From Paraburkholderia sartisoli (GTDB lineage: Bacteria > Pseudomonadota > Gammaproteobacteria > Burkholderiales > Burkholderiaceae), in the NCBI RefSeq assembly GCF_900107685.1, contig NZ_FNRQ01000003.1, positions 124,001 through 188,000 of the forward strand: a DNA stretch of 64,000 bases. The letters are read 5' to 3'. Position numbers and translations under genes: made by a program. The notes beneath the pieces are model-generated. The model had not been told where the DNA came from and made no database searches. It worked only from the letters and a program-made list of their open reading frames with translations. Numbering within the stretch: the first letter of the stretch is position 1; every line of letters begins with the position of its first letter. Below are positions 25,818 to 34,325 of this stretch, piece by piece.

Positions 25818-26657
25818 ATGAACCTCGTCATCCAAAGCCTCGCACCGATCGCCGAAACCCATTTCAAACCACTCGTCGGGCTTGCGCGCGGCGCGCGCGC
25901 GACGCCACTCGACGCCCACACGCTTCGTATCGAGGAAGCGAACCCATCGCAGCGCGCCGATCTCGACGTGTACTGCGGGACGCACCGCCTCGACTATGCG
26001 TTTATCGAACCGGGCCGCCAGTTGCGCGATTTTGGCCTCGTCGCCATGGACATGGATTCGACGCTCATCACGATCGAATGCATCGACGAAATCGCCGACT
26101 TTTGCGGACTGAAAGCCGAGGTCGCGGCAATCACCGAGGCGTCGATGCGCGGCGAAATCAGGGACTTCAGCGAAAGCCTGACGCGCCGCGTCGCGCTGCT
26201 CGAAGGGCTCGGTGCCAGCGCGCTCGAGCGGGTTTACGAAGAGCGGCTCCAGCTGTCGCCGGGTGCTGAACGGATGCTCGCGGGCGCGAAGGCGGCCGGC
26301 CTGAAAACGCTGCTGGTTTCCGGCGGCTTCACGTTCTTCACCGAAAAACTGAAGGCGCGTCTCGGGCTCGATTTCGCGCGCGCGAACACGCTCGAAATCG
26401 TCGATGGCAAGCTGACCGGGCGTGTGACGGGCGAAATCGTCGACGCCGACGTCAAGGCGCGCACGTTGCGCGAAACCTGCGCGCAGCTCGGCATCGAGCC
26501 CAAACGCGCCATCGCGATAGGCGACGGATCGAACGACCTGAAGATGATGGCCGAAGCGGGCCTGTCGGTCGCGTTTCGCGCGAAGCCGGTGGTGCGCGAG
26601 GCGGCAAGCGTCGCGTTTAACTTCGTCGGCCTCGACGGATTGCTGCGGTTGTTCTGA
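25818..26657 (+). CDS. serB: Phosphoserine phosphatase
   Basis: A 279-residue HAD phosphatase for the last step of serine biosynthesis (phosphoserine to serine). Motif I is AMDMDSTL with nucleophile D78 and acid D80, motif II LLVSGGFTFF, and motif III/IV AIGDGSNDLKMM. The N-terminal 70 residues are the usual extension of betaproteobacterial SerB. ATG chosen at 25818 (MNLVIQS); an upstream in-frame ATG at 25770 lies in the promoter region. Ends in a strong shared hairpin. Confidence 0.96.
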   Translation: MNLVIQSLAPIAETHFKPLVGLARGARATPLDAHTLRIEEANPSQRADLDVYCGTHRLDYAFIEPGRQLRDFGLVAMDMDSTLITIECIDEIADFCGLKAEVAAITEASMRGEIRDFSESLTRRVALLEGLGASALERVYEERLQLSPGAERMLAGAKAAGLKTLLVSGGFTFFTEKLKARLGLDFARANTLEIVDGKLTGRVTGEIVDADVKARTLRETCAQLGIEPKRAIAIGDGSNDLKMMAEAGLSVAFRAKPVVREAASVAFNFVGLDGLLRLF

Positions 26658-26680
26658 CGCGCGCACAACGTATCGCCTGA

Positions 26681-26717
26681 AATGCAGAACGCCGCCTCGA
26701 TGGCGGCGTTCTGCATT
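26681..26717. terminator. Shared terminator hairpin serB / metC
   Basis: A perfect 16-bp stem (arm AATGCAGAACGCCGCC, 26681-26696 with 26702-26717) and a 5-base loop between two convergent genes. T-runs are short on both sides. Confidence 0.7.
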
Positions 26718-26740
26718 CCGGCACGCCGTTGTGACGGCGC

Positions 26741-27925
26741 TCAGGCCAGCGTCGCGAGGCTCTGCTCGATATCCGCGCGCAGATCGGCCTCTTCCTCGAG
26801 CCCGATGTAGAACCGCACCAGCGTGCCGCGATGCGGCCACTGCGCTTCGGTGCGCATCGAGGCGACGTCGTACGGCATCGCGAGACTATGCGCGCCGCCC
26901 CAGCTCCAGCCGAGCGAAAACAGTTCCAGAGACTCGCAGAACGTGTCGATCCGCGCCGCGCTGTACTTGCCGTCGAACACAACCGAAAAGAGCCCCCCTG
27001 CGCCCGTGAAGTCGCGCAGGTAGAACTCGTGGCCCGGGCAATCGGGCAACGCAGGATGCAGGACCGCCGCGATTTCCGGCCGTGTCTTCAGCCACTTCGC
27101 GAGCGCGAGCGCGCTGCGGTCGTGCTGCTCGAAGCGGATCTTCATGCCCGGCAGACTGCGCAGGATCAGCGAGCAATCGTCCGACGACACGCCGATTCCC
27201 ATGCGCATGCGCGCCGCCTTCAGCTTCAGGTGCAGCCCGCGGTCCGCGGTGATCGTCGCGCCCATCAGCACGTCGCCGCCACCCGACTGATACTTCGTCA
27301 ACGCCTGCACGGAAATGTCGACGCCCTGTTCGAAGGGACGGAACGCCAGACCGGCCGACCACGTGTTATCGATCGCGGTCACGACGTTGCGCGCCCGCGC
27401 AGCGCTCGTGATGGCGCGCACGTCGGGCACTTCCATCGTCACCGAGCCCGGCGCCTCGAGCCAGATGAGACGCGTATCCGGCTGGATCAGCGCCGCGATC
27501 CCGGCGCCCACCATCGGGTCGTAGTAACGCGCGGTGATGCCGAAATCGCGCGCCAGCCAGTCGCCGTGATCGCGGTTCGGCGAATAGACGTTGTCGGGAA
27601 TCAGCACGTCGTCGCCCGCTTTCAGGAGGCCAAAGTACACGTTCGAGATCGACGACAGCCCCGACGGCTGCAACAGCGCGTGATGGCCGCCTTCGATCGC
27701 GGCGAGCCGCTGCGCGAGGACGAGCGACGTCGGCGTGGCGTGCAGGCCGTAACGCCATTGCGCGTCGTTGCGCCAGTCGAGCGCGCGCATCGTCGCGAGA
27801 TCGGGGAACACCACCGTCGACGCGCGCGTGACCGGCACGGCAAACGATTCGAAGCCGGGCGTGAGGTCGTCTTCCGCGCGCACGATGCGGGTCTGCAGGC
27901 CGCGTCTGGAGGGAGTGTCTGTCAT
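26741..27925 (-). CDS. metC: Cystathionine beta-lyase
   Basis: A 394-residue Cys/Met-metabolism PLP enzyme (fold type I) that cleaves cystathionine to homocysteine, pyruvate and ammonia. K211 in ALTKYQSGGGD is the PLP lysine; YGLHATPT and QPSGLSSI are active-site and cofactor segments typical of the MetC group. Encoded convergently to serB. Related gamma-lyases share the fold, so specificity is assigned by overall resemblance. Confidence 0.92.
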   Translation of the reverse strand: MTDTPSRRGLQTRIVRAEDDLTPGFESFAVPVTRASTVVFPDLATMRALDWRNDAQWRYGLHATPTSLVLAQRLAAIEGGHHALLQPSGLSSISNVYFGLLKAGDDVLIPDNVYSPNRDHGDWLARDFGITARYYDPMVGAGIAALIQPDTRLIWLEAPGSVTMEVPDVRAITSAARARNVVTAIDNTWSAGLAFRPFEQGVDISVQALTKYQSGGGDVLMGATITADRGLHLKLKAARMRMGIGVSSDDCSLILRSLPGMKIRFEQHDRSALALAKWLKTRPEIAAVLHPALPDCPGHEFYLRDFTGAGGLFSVVFDGKYSAARIDTFCESLELFSLGWSWGGAHSLAMPYDVASMRTEAQWPHRGTLVRFYIGLEEEADLRADIEQSLATLA

Positions 27926-27996
27926 GGTGATTCCGGTCGGATAGAAACGTGGTTGATCAGGTTGTCCGGGGTGGGTGCGGGCATGGACGGTGCCGG

Positions 27997-28593
27997 TCAG
28001 TCGCCCGTTGTGACGTTGCTGACGCCGCCCACGGGATGGCCGCCCGGCGCAGGCGCGGACGTCTCCGCCGGCGCCTTTGCGGCAGCCGGCGGCGGCACCG
28101 GCTGACCCGCCGCGAGCGGACGCAGGTCGAACGGCTGCGGATCGGAGTCGTCGACGTTCATCCGCTCGCCGGAGAGCGTGCCGTCAGCGGCGAATTTGCC
28201 GACCCAGTTGCCGGTGATATGCGTGCCGTCGTTCGATTCCTCGACTTCGAGCGTGTCTCCGTCGCGATCGCCGGCAATCAGGATCACCGCGCCGTTATCG
28301 GTGAACTGATATTCGCCATGCACGCCCGAGGGATCGTCGGTTTTCGCGCCGAGCCGCAGCACGATCTGCCGGCTGCCGAGCATGCCCGCGTAACGCGGGA
28401 ACTTCGCGAATTCGCGGCTCGGCTTTAACGGCAACTCGATGGGCGGTGGCGCGGCCAGTTCCTTCACCGCGTCGCTCTCCGCGTGCGCGGGCGCGGAGAG
28501 CAGCGCGAGTGCCACCATGCCCGCACCGCACAGCATGGACACCGTCAGGCCATGCCACGACACACACTGCTTCATCGACTTCGTTTGTTGCAT
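27997..28593 (-). CDS. Hypothetical secreted protein
   Basis: I do not recognise the family. A 198-residue product with a signal peptide (hydrophobic LTVSMLCGAGMVALALLSAPAHA, cleavage after AHA), a central beta-rich domain of about 110 residues (QIVLRLGAKTDD ... GNWVGKFAADGTLSGERMNV) and a Pro/Ala-rich tail. It probably acts in the periplasm. GAAGGA about 8 bases before the ATG at 28593 supports the start; an upstream in-frame start at 28617 is less likely. It lies in line between bktB and metC with no functional link visible. Confidence 0.7.
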   Translation of the reverse strand: MQQTKSMKQCVSWHGLTVSMLCGAGMVALALLSAPAHAESDAVKELAAPPPIELPLKPSREFAKFPRYAGMLGSRQIVLRLGAKTDDPSGVHGEYQFTDNGAVILIAGDRDGDTLEVEESNDGTHITGNWVGKFAADGTLSGERMNVDDSDPQPFDLRPLAAGQPVPPPAAAKAPAETSAPAPGGHPVGGVSNVTTGD

Positions 28594-28632
28594 CCTTTCG
28601 TTCCTTCGTTCATGCACACGCGTTGCGGCCCG

Positions 28633-29817
28633 TCAGATCCGCTCGAAAATCGCCGCGATGCCCTGGCCGCCGCCGATGCACATCGTCACCAGCGCATAGC
28701 GACCGCCGATGCGTTGCAGCTCATAGAGCGCCTTCACGGTGATCAGCGCGCCGGTGGCGCCGATAGGATGGCCGAGCGAAATGCCCGAGCCGTTCGGATT
28801 GACCTTCGCCGGATCGAGACCGAGCTCCTTGCTGACCGCGCACGCCTGCGCGGCAAACGCTTCGTTCGCCTCGATCACGTCGAGATCGGCGACCGTGAGT
28901 CCCGCGCGCTCCAGCACCCTGCGCGTGGCCGGTACGGGGCCGATACCCATATACGCGGGATCGACGCCCGCGTGCGCATACGCAACAAGACGCGCGAGCG
29001 GCTTCGCGCCGCGCTTTTCCGCGACGCCGCGCTCCATCAGCACGACGGCTGCCGCGGCGTCGTTGATACCCGACGCGTTGCCTGCCGTCACCGTGCCGTT
29101 TTCCTTCGCGAACACGGGCCTGAGCTTCGAGAAATCGTCCGGCGATGCGTTCAGCCGCACGTGTTCGTCGGTGTCGAATATGGTGTCGCCCTTCTTCGAC
29201 GGAATCGTGATCGGGAGAATCTGATCCTTGAAGTAACCGTTCTGGATCGCGTGGGCCGCGCGGCGATGCGATTCGAGCGCGAGCGCATCCTGTGCGTCGC
29301 GCGAAATGTCGTACTTCTTCGCGACGTTTTCAGCGGTCACGCCCATGTGGATCGACTGGAACGGATCGTTCAGCGCGCCGAGCATCATGTCGATGAGACG
29401 GGCGTCGCCCATGCGCTGGCCGAAGCGCGCGGCCGGCATCATGTACGGCGCGCGGCTCATGTTTTCGGCGCCGCCGCCGATGGCGATATCCGAGTCGCCG
29501 AGCAGAATGCCCTGCGCCGCCGAGACGATCGCCTGCAGGCCCGAGCCGCACAGACGGTTCACCGTGAGCGCCGGCGCATGCTGGGCAACGCCGCCGTTGA
29601 GCGCCGCGACGCGCGCGAGATACATATCCTTCGGCTCGGTATGAACGACGTTGCCGAACACCACGTGGCCCACATCGTCACCCGGAACGTTCGCCCGTGC
29701 CAGCGCTTCGTGTATCACGCGCGCACCCAGGTCCGTCGGCGAGAAATCCTTCAGACTGCCGCCGAAGTCGCCGATTGCCGTACGCACCGCGCTCACCACC
29801 ACGACTTCACGTTGCAT
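28633..29817 (-). CDS. bktB: Beta-ketothiolase BktB
   Basis: A 394-residue thiolase very close to Cupriavidus BktB, which condenses acetyl-CoA with acetyl- or propionyl-CoA to C4/C5 beta-ketoacyl-CoA for PHA precursors. The nucleophile C90 is in VNRLCGSGLQA, the catalytic histidine in SLGHPIGATGA, and the second cysteine in MCIGGGQG. GAGGAG before the ATG at 29817 fixes the start, excluding a 99-codon upstream open frame. It is 6.2 kb from the pha locus, giving this chromosome segment two thiolases. Confidence 0.93.
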   Translation of the reverse strand: MQREVVVVSAVRTAIGDFGGSLKDFSPTDLGARVIHEALARANVPGDDVGHVVFGNVVHTEPKDMYLARVAALNGGVAQHAPALTVNRLCGSGLQAIVSAAQGILLGDSDIAIGGGAENMSRAPYMMPAARFGQRMGDARLIDMMLGALNDPFQSIHMGVTAENVAKKYDISRDAQDALALESHRRAAHAIQNGYFKDQILPITIPSKKGDTIFDTDEHVRLNASPDDFSKLRPVFAKENGTVTAGNASGINDAAAAVVLMERGVAEKRGAKPLARLVAYAHAGVDPAYMGIGPVPATRRVLERAGLTVADLDVIEANEAFAAQACAVSKELGLDPAKVNPNGSGISLGHPIGATGALITVKALYELQRIGGRYALVTMCIGGGQGIAAIFERI

Positions 29818-29893
29818 CGTTCGCTCCTCTCTTTTTGAATGATCCTGATAGCGGCGCGGGAGCCGGTTGTCCAACCCCCGTCCGTACCGCGCG

Positions 29894-30820
29894 CTAGCTG
29901 GCGAGCAGCGCCTCGACCGCCTGACGTTGCGGAATCGGCGCCACGGCACCGAAGCCCTGCGTCGACAGTGCCGCCGCCGCATTCGCGTAACGCGCGGCCT
30001 CGAAAGGGTCGTCGCCGGCAACGATGCGCGCGATAAACGCGCCACCGTAGCAGTCGCCCGCGCCGGTCGCATCCACGGCCTGCACGACGCGACCCGGCAC
30101 GACGCGACGTTCATGCGGCGTCGCTACGTAAGAGCCTTCCTTGCCGAGCTTCAGCGCAACCACGCGCGGCCCCTGCGTCAGCAGGAAATCGACGATTTCA
30201 TCGCGACCGGTGAGGCCCGTGAGTTCCGTGACGTCGTCCCAGCTCGGCAGGCAGATGTCCGTCTGACGGATCGCTTCGAGCATCACCGCGCGTGCCCGCG
30301 CGAGCGGCCACAGCTTCAGACGCAGGTTGGTGTCGAAACTCACGGTCACGCCGCTCGCGCGCGCATGCCCGATCGCGGCAAGCGCGGCATCGCACGCGCT
30401 CACGCTGATCGCGAGACTGATGCCTGACAGATGGATGACCTTCGCGGCCGCGATCGCATCGAGCGGCAGATCGCGCGGCGCGTAGCGGCTCGCGGCCGAA
30501 CCGGCGCGCAGATAGTCGAACTGGTGACCGCCCGGGCCGTGCGAGACGAAATAGACGCCCGTGGGCGCGCCGCCGTCGACGCGCACCATCGACGTATCGA
30601 CGTTTTCCGTGTTCCACAGATCGATCAGAAGACGCCCGAAGTGGTCGTCGCCTACCGCTGACACGAAGCCGGTACGCGCACCCTGGCGCGAAGCCGCGAT
30701 GCAGAAGTTCGACGTGTCGCCGCCAAAGCCCTGCAGGTAATCCGGCTGGTCTTTCGACGACTGGTTGAATTCGACCATCGCCTCGCCCAGCGCGAGAATT
30801 TCGGGAAACGCCGATGCCAT
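29894..30820 (-). CDS. kdgK: PfkB-family sugar kinase, 2-keto-3-deoxygluconate kinase-like
   Basis: A 308-residue ribokinase-fold kinase. The N-terminal LGEAMVEFNQ and GGDTSN form the sugar-binding signature; the C-terminal DATGAGDCYGGAF supplies the catalytic base and anion hole. Best match is KdgK, which phosphorylates 2-keto-3-deoxygluconate for the Entner-Doudoroff pathway; other PfkB substrates are possible. Its ATG is three bases from the rimO stop codon, so the two genes are co-transcribed despite unrelated roles. Confidence 0.85.
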   Translation of the reverse strand: MASAFPEILALGEAMVEFNQSSKDQPDYLQGFGGDTSNFCIAASRQGARTGFVSAVGDDHFGRLLIDLWNTENVDTSMVRVDGGAPTGVYFVSHGPGGHQFDYLRAGSAASRYAPRDLPLDAIAAAKVIHLSGISLAISVSACDAALAAIGHARASGVTVSFDTNLRLKLWPLARARAVMLEAIRQTDICLPSWDDVTELTGLTGRDEIVDFLLTQGPRVVALKLGKEGSYVATPHERRVVPGRVVQAVDATGAGDCYGGAFIARIVAGDDPFEAARYANAAAALSTQGFGAVAPIPQRQAVEALLAS

Positions 30821-30823
30821 GGC

Positions 30824-32215
30824 CTAGACCTCGCCCCACAGATCGTGGCCGTCGGCGCCGGTGATCTTCACCTGCACGAAGTCGCCCACCTTGTAGCGCT
30901 TCGACGCCTTCGCGGCCGGCGCGACATACACGACGCCGTCGATCTCCGGTGCGTCCGCCGCCGTGCGGCCGATGCCACCATCGGCGTTGATCTCGTCGAC
31001 GAGTACTTTCAGCGTCTTGCCGACCTTCTTCGCGATGCGCTTCGCCGAGACTTCCTCGGCGACTTCCATGAAGCGCGCGCGACGCTCCTCGCGCACCTCG
31101 TCGGGCAACGCGCCGTCGAGCTCGTTCGCGCTCGCGCCTTCCACGGGCGAATACGCAAAACAGCCGACGCGATCGAGTTCCGCCTCGCGGATGAAGTCGA
31201 GCAGCGTCTCGAACTGCTCTTCCGTCTCACCCGGGAAGCCCGCGATGAACGTGCTGCGGATCGTCAGATCGGGGCAGATTTCGCGCCACCGGCGCACGCG
31301 CTCCATGACCTTTTCCGCGTTGGCCGGGCGCTTCATGCGCTTCAGCACTTCCGGGTGCGCGTGCTGGAACGGCACGTCGAGATACGGCAGCACGTGGCCC
31401 CTGTACGGACCTTCGGCCATCATCGGAATGACTTCGTCGACGCTCGGATACGGATACACATAGTGCAGACGCACCCACGCGCCGTATTGCGCGGCGAGCT
31501 CGCCCAGCGCGCCGACGAGGTCCGTCATGCGCGTCCTGACCGGCTTGCCATTCCAGAAACCGGTGCGGTATTTGACGTCGACGCCATACGCGCTCGTGTC
31601 CTGCGAAATGACGAGCAGCTCCTTCACGCCGGACTTGAAGAGGTTCTCCGCTTCGAGCATGACTTCGGCGACCGGACGCGACACGAGGTCGCCGCGCATC
31701 GACGGAATGATGCAGAACGTGCAGCGGTGGTTGCAGCCTTCGGAGATCTTCAGATACGCGTAATGGCGCGGCGTGAGCTTCACGCCCGCGGCCGGCACGA
31801 GATCGACGAACGGATCGTGCGGCTTCGGCAGATGGTTGTGTACGTGCTGCATGACTTCGCCGAGCGCGTGCGGGCCGGTGACGGCGAGCACCTTCGGATG
31901 CACTTCTTCGATGAGGCCGGTGCCGCTCGCGCTTTTCTTCGCGCCGAGGCAGCCGGTGACGATCACCTTGCCGTTTTCGGTAAGCGCCTCGCCGATCGCG
32001 TCGAGACTCTCCTGCACGGCTTCGTCAATAAACCCGCAGGTGTTGACGACGACGAGATCCGCACCGTCATACGTGCCGGAGATTTCATAACCTTCGGCAC
32101 GCAGCTGCGTGATGATCTGCTCGGAATCGACGAGCGCCTTGGGACACCCGAGGCTAACCATGCCGATTTTTGGCGCGGAATTGACGGTACTACTTGATTC
32201 AGAATGATTTTTCAC
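30824..32215 (-). CDS. rimO: Ribosomal protein S12 methylthiotransferase RimO
   Basis: A 463-residue radical-SAM enzyme that adds a methylthio group to the conserved aspartate of ribosomal protein S12. An UPF0004 N-terminal domain ([24 protein letters not shown]) carries the auxiliary FeS cysteines; the SAM cluster motif is CNHRCTFC in [15 protein letters not shown]; a C-terminal TRAM domain binds substrate. The GTG at 32215 is the nearest start before conserved sequence; another GTG at 32257 would add 14 residues, and no Shine-Dalgarno decides. First gene of rimO-kdgK. Confidence 0.95.
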   Translation of the reverse strand: MKNHSESSSTVNSAPKIGMVSLGCPKALVDSEQIITQLRAEGYEISGTYDGADLVVVNTCGFIDEAVQESLDAIGEALTENGKVIVTGCLGAKKSASGTGLIEEVHPKVLAVTGPHALGEVMQHVHNHLPKPHDPFVDLVPAAGVKLTPRHYAYLKISEGCNHRCTFCIIPSMRGDLVSRPVAEVMLEAENLFKSGVKELLVISQDTSAYGVDVKYRTGFWNGKPVRTRMTDLVGALGELAAQYGAWVRLHYVYPYPSVDEVIPMMAEGPYRGHVLPYLDVPFQHAHPEVLKRMKRPANAEKVMERVRRWREICPDLTIRSTFIAGFPGETEEQFETLLDFIREAELDRVGCFAYSPVEGASANELDGALPDEVREERRARFMEVAEEVSAKRIAKKVGKTLKVLVDEINADGGIGRTAADAPEIDGVVYVAPAAKASKRYKVGDFVQVKITGADGHDLWGEV

Positions 32216-32641
32216 TAATGCGTCCGTTCTTGTGGGCACCGTGGCGCCGAAGGCCACGAAGCCGCTATTTTACTCCGCGGAGCCAGTGCAAAGTGCCTCT
32301 GCCCGAACGTCGAAGAGCGCCTCTGCCTTTCCACTGATCCTGAGAACAACCGCTGCGGCGTCCGATCGAGCACTATCGGGAAAGAACAAATAAGACAACT
32401 GGCCTTCGGTCGCGTGCCAGCGCCTGATTCGGGTGTCAGAGGGAAAAGGTTCGTGCTGTGGAGCGGCTCGGCAGATGGCGGGGAACGTTACTCCGTATGC
32501 ATCGCGCCGCTGGACTGTGCCGCGTGGCCCATGACTGGTCTGGTCGCTCTGTCGCGGACTTCGCATCCACTGTACGCGGATCCAGCCTCAAGCTTTGTCG
32601 GCAGTCGGAGTTCCGCTTAAGCCGGGCAGAGGACATTCAGT
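32216..32641. other. Intergenic gap between rimO and the toxin-antitoxin pocket
   Basis: About 425 bp without a gene I can defend. A 98-codon leftward frame (32270-32566) exists but has no recognisable domain and no Shine-Dalgarno. GCCTCTGCC occurs twice in direct order around 32300-32330. It may hold the leftover of an older insertion and the rimO promoter. Confidence 0.4.
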
Positions 32642-33004
32642 CTACGCTACACCGATCAATACTTCGGCCGGTATGTGCAAACCTTCATGCAAGCGCCGGA
32701 TCATGGCCAGGCTGAGCGGGCGCGCTCCACTCAGAACCTCATATACGCGGTTCGCGGGACCGATGTACGGCTTCATGTCCGTGACCGACAGCCCACCCTG
32801 TTCCATACGAAACCGGATCGCCTCGATCGGGTCAGGTCGTTCGAGTGGAAAGCGCTCCTGCTCGTAGCGTTCAACCAGGACACCCAACACCTCGAGCTCG
32901 TCACCTTCTGGCGTCCCTTGCTCTGGATCGAGATCGACGAGCACGGACACTTTCGCCAGCGCAGCGCGATAGTCCTCTTCGTTGTGCAGCGGTCGAATTT
33001 CCAT
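32642..33004 (-). CDS. higA: HigA-type antitoxin (XRE domain)
   Basis: A 120-residue antitoxin of the COG5499 HigA group. The N-terminal acidic/helical part (RPLHNEEDYRAALAKVS) neutralises the toxin; the C-terminal helix-turn-helix (about 60-115, MKPYIGPANRVYEVLSGARPLSLAMIRRLHEGL) binds the operator. Start at ATG 33004, with GGAG 8 bases upstream inside the toxin gene; the in-frame GTG at 33013 overlaps the toxin stop. Toxin-first order is typical of hig loci. It should repress the promoter at 33320-33348 with HigB as co-repressor. Confidence 0.88.
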   Translation of the reverse strand: MEIRPLHNEEDYRAALAKVSVLVDLDPEQGTPEGDELEVLGVLVERYEQERFPLERPDPIEAIRFRMEQGGLSVTDMKPYIGPANRVYEVLSGARPLSLAMIRRLHEGLHIPAEVLIGVA

Positions 33005-33009
33005 ATCCT

Positions 33010-33312
33010 TCACTCCATTTCCACCGTTTCCGCGTCCACCTTGTCGTATTCGGCGTGCGTACCGATAAATTTGATGTAGACCGCGCCGATCCGGTATGCG
33101 ATTGCGACGATCAACCGGTAGTCATTCCCTTTCAGATTGAACACCACGCGGTTGCGGCCAACAAAACTGGCCGACGCATATCGGTTCTTGATGTCCTGCG
33201 GGTTCGCCCAGGTTGCTTTGACCGTTTCATCGTGCCACGCGAGCGCTTGCTGCTTCGCTGCAGGATGTCGCTCGCAGAAGTCGAGGATGGTTCGCCTAGC
33301 AAAGATTCGCAT
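33010..33312 (-). CDS. higB: HigB-type mRNA interferase toxin
   Basis: A 100-residue RelE-superfamily toxin of the HigB_toxin family. Conserved features are MRIFARRTILDFCERHP, AWHDETVKATWANPQDIK, NRVVFNLKGNDYRL and the C-terminal IKFIGTHAEYDK with the family's catalytic-face histidine and tyrosine. It is expected to cleave ribosome-bound mRNA. The ATG at 33312 matches the family N-terminus, although the open frame extends to 33477. No Shine-Dalgarno; the -10 is only 7 bases upstream, suggesting a leaderless transcript. The stop lies just before the higA ATG. Confidence 0.9.
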   Translation of the reverse strand: MRIFARRTILDFCERHPAAKQQALAWHDETVKATWANPQDIKNRYASASFVGRNRVVFNLKGNDYRLIVAIAYRIGAVYIKFIGTHAEYDKVDAETVEME

Positions 33313-33319
33313 GGACCCA

Positions 33320-33348
33320 ATCATAGTCCCAATTTGGGACCATGTAAA
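33320..33348 (-). promoter_or_regulatory. higBA promoter with operator in the spacer
   Basis: On the minus strand, TTTACA (33343-33348), a 17-bp spacer and TATGAT (33320-33325). A perfect 15-bp palindrome, GTCCCAA-T-TTGGGAC (33326-33340), fills nearly the whole spacer; the wider 33322-33344 extends it with one mismatched pair. This is the ideal place for HigA/HigAB autorepression. A related half-site GACCCAAT lies at 33314-33321. Confidence 0.75.
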
Positions 33349-33597
33349 GCCAGTCATGAAAAGCTGACCGCGCAGATTCGCCTCTGGGTTCCGAACCAGC
33401 ACACCGCGCGGGTTAATGCAAGTCGTCCGGTCGCCGGATTGTCGCCGCATGGCCACGGCAATAGCATTCGACACCACCCTTGCAGCGAGGCCACGCAGCG
33501 GTTTTTAGCCTGTTTCCCGCACAGCCTTTCGCTTTATCAGCTCAACCCATGCCCATGTCCGGCTCCAACATTTATCACAATGAATTCTTGCGTAATA
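33349..33597. other. Shared intergenic region of two divergent toxin-antitoxin modules
   Basis: About 250 bp between the two promoters. No gene, repeat or tRNA remnant recognised. TAATAT (33593-33598) at its right end may be the -10 of the rightward module. Confidence 0.4.
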
Positions 33598-33612
33598 TAC
33601 GGCATGGCCGTA
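33598..33612 (+). repeat. Palindrome centred on the rightward toxin start codon
   Basis: TACGGC-ATG-GCCGTA: perfect 6-bp arms with the ATG of the next gene as the loop. It may be an operator or part of one; TAATAT lies immediately 5'. Confidence 0.55.
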
Positions 33613-33939
33613 CAATACAAACCTGTATACACGGTCATCGAAACGAGGACGTTCCAGCGCTATGCGGAGGAAATCTGGTACGACGATGAGCGTGAGGCAT
33701 TTATTACGTGGCTCGCCAGCAATCCGTTATCCGGAGATGTCATCCCGGGAACGGGAGGCCTGCGCAAGGTGCGATGGTCGAGGCCGGGTATGGGAAAACG
33801 TGGCGGCGCACGCGTCGTCTACTACAACCTGCCCGAGGACGGCTGCATCTGGTTGCTGATCGCTTACACGAAGGCAAAATTCGACGATCTGCCCACCACG
33901 TTTCTCAACCAGCTACGCCAGGAGATCGAACATGGATAA
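33604..33939 (+). CDS. RelE/HigB2-type toxin
   Basis: A 111-residue RelE-superfamily toxin close in pattern to Vibrio HigB2: an N-terminal TVIETRTFQRYAEEIW helix, PLSGDVIPGTGGLRKVRW, the basic GKRGGARVVYYN strand with likely catalytic and RNA-binding residues, and LLIAYTKAKFDDL. It belongs to a different family from the HigB at 33010-33312. The ATG at 33604 matches the family start; there is no Shine-Dalgarno and the promoter-like TAATAT ends 5 bases upstream, so a leaderless mRNA is possible. It overlaps the antitoxin gene by 8 bp. Confidence 0.85.
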   Translation: MAVQYKPVYTVIETRTFQRYAEEIWYDDEREAFITWLASNPLSGDVIPGTGGLRKVRWSRPGMGKRGGARVVYYNLPEDGCIWLLIAYTKAKFDDLPTTFLNQLRQEIEHG

Positions 33940-34216
33940 AGAACTGGAACAGTTTCAGGCGGACTTGCTGAAGTCTGTCCGCGACATGAAGGCGGGGCGC
34001 GCCGCGCGCGTCACGAAAATCGAGCCGACCGCGGCGGCCCTGGCACGCGCGAAAGTCGGGCTGTCGCAGAGTGCATTCGCCGCGCTGCTCGGCGTATCGA
34101 CCCGAACGCTCCAGGACTGGGAGCAAGGCCGGCGGCACCCCACCGGGGCCGCGCAAACCCTGCTGCGGGTCGCGGCGCTCCACCCGGATGCGCTGCGAGA
34201 CCTGAAAGCGGCCTGA
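33932..34216 (+). CDS. XRE-family antitoxin (HigA2-like)
   Basis: A 94-residue antitoxin: an N-terminal segment of about 30 residues expected to wrap the toxin, then a helix-turn-helix (about 35-90, LARAKVGLSQSAFAALLGVSTRTLQDWEQGRRHPTG). This matches the HigA2 pattern of a flexible N-terminus plus a C-terminal HTH. Its start lies inside the toxin gene (8-bp overlap), which couples translation. Likely an autorepressor of its own promoter near 33590-33612. Confidence 0.88.
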   Translation: MDKELEQFQADLLKSVRDMKAGRAARVTKIEPTAAALARAKVGLSQSAFAALLGVSTRTLQDWEQGRRHPTGAAQTLLRVAALHPDALRDLKAA

Positions 34217-34285
34217 AAAAAGACCTCAAAAAGGCCTGATACAGCGCGCACAGATCGACCGTTTTCCAGCGTCGCCGCGCAGGCC

Positions 34286-34312
34286 GGTACCTGGTGCCGG
34301 ATGTCAGGTACC
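34286..34312. terminator. Stem-loop between the antitoxin and phaR
   Basis: GGTACCTG / CAGGTACC with an 11-base loop, between convergent genes. No T-run. Confidence 0.45.
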
Positions 34313-34325
34313 GCGCCCGGCTCCC

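Noticed and set aside
29818..30114. 99-codon upstream extension of bktB
   Set aside because: Arg-rich, overlaps the kdgK end, and GAGGAG precedes the internal ATG that matches the thiolase N-terminus.
32270..32566. 98-codon minus-strand frame upstream of rimO
   Set aside because: No domain, no ribosome site, atypical composition; reported only as part of a gene-free gap.
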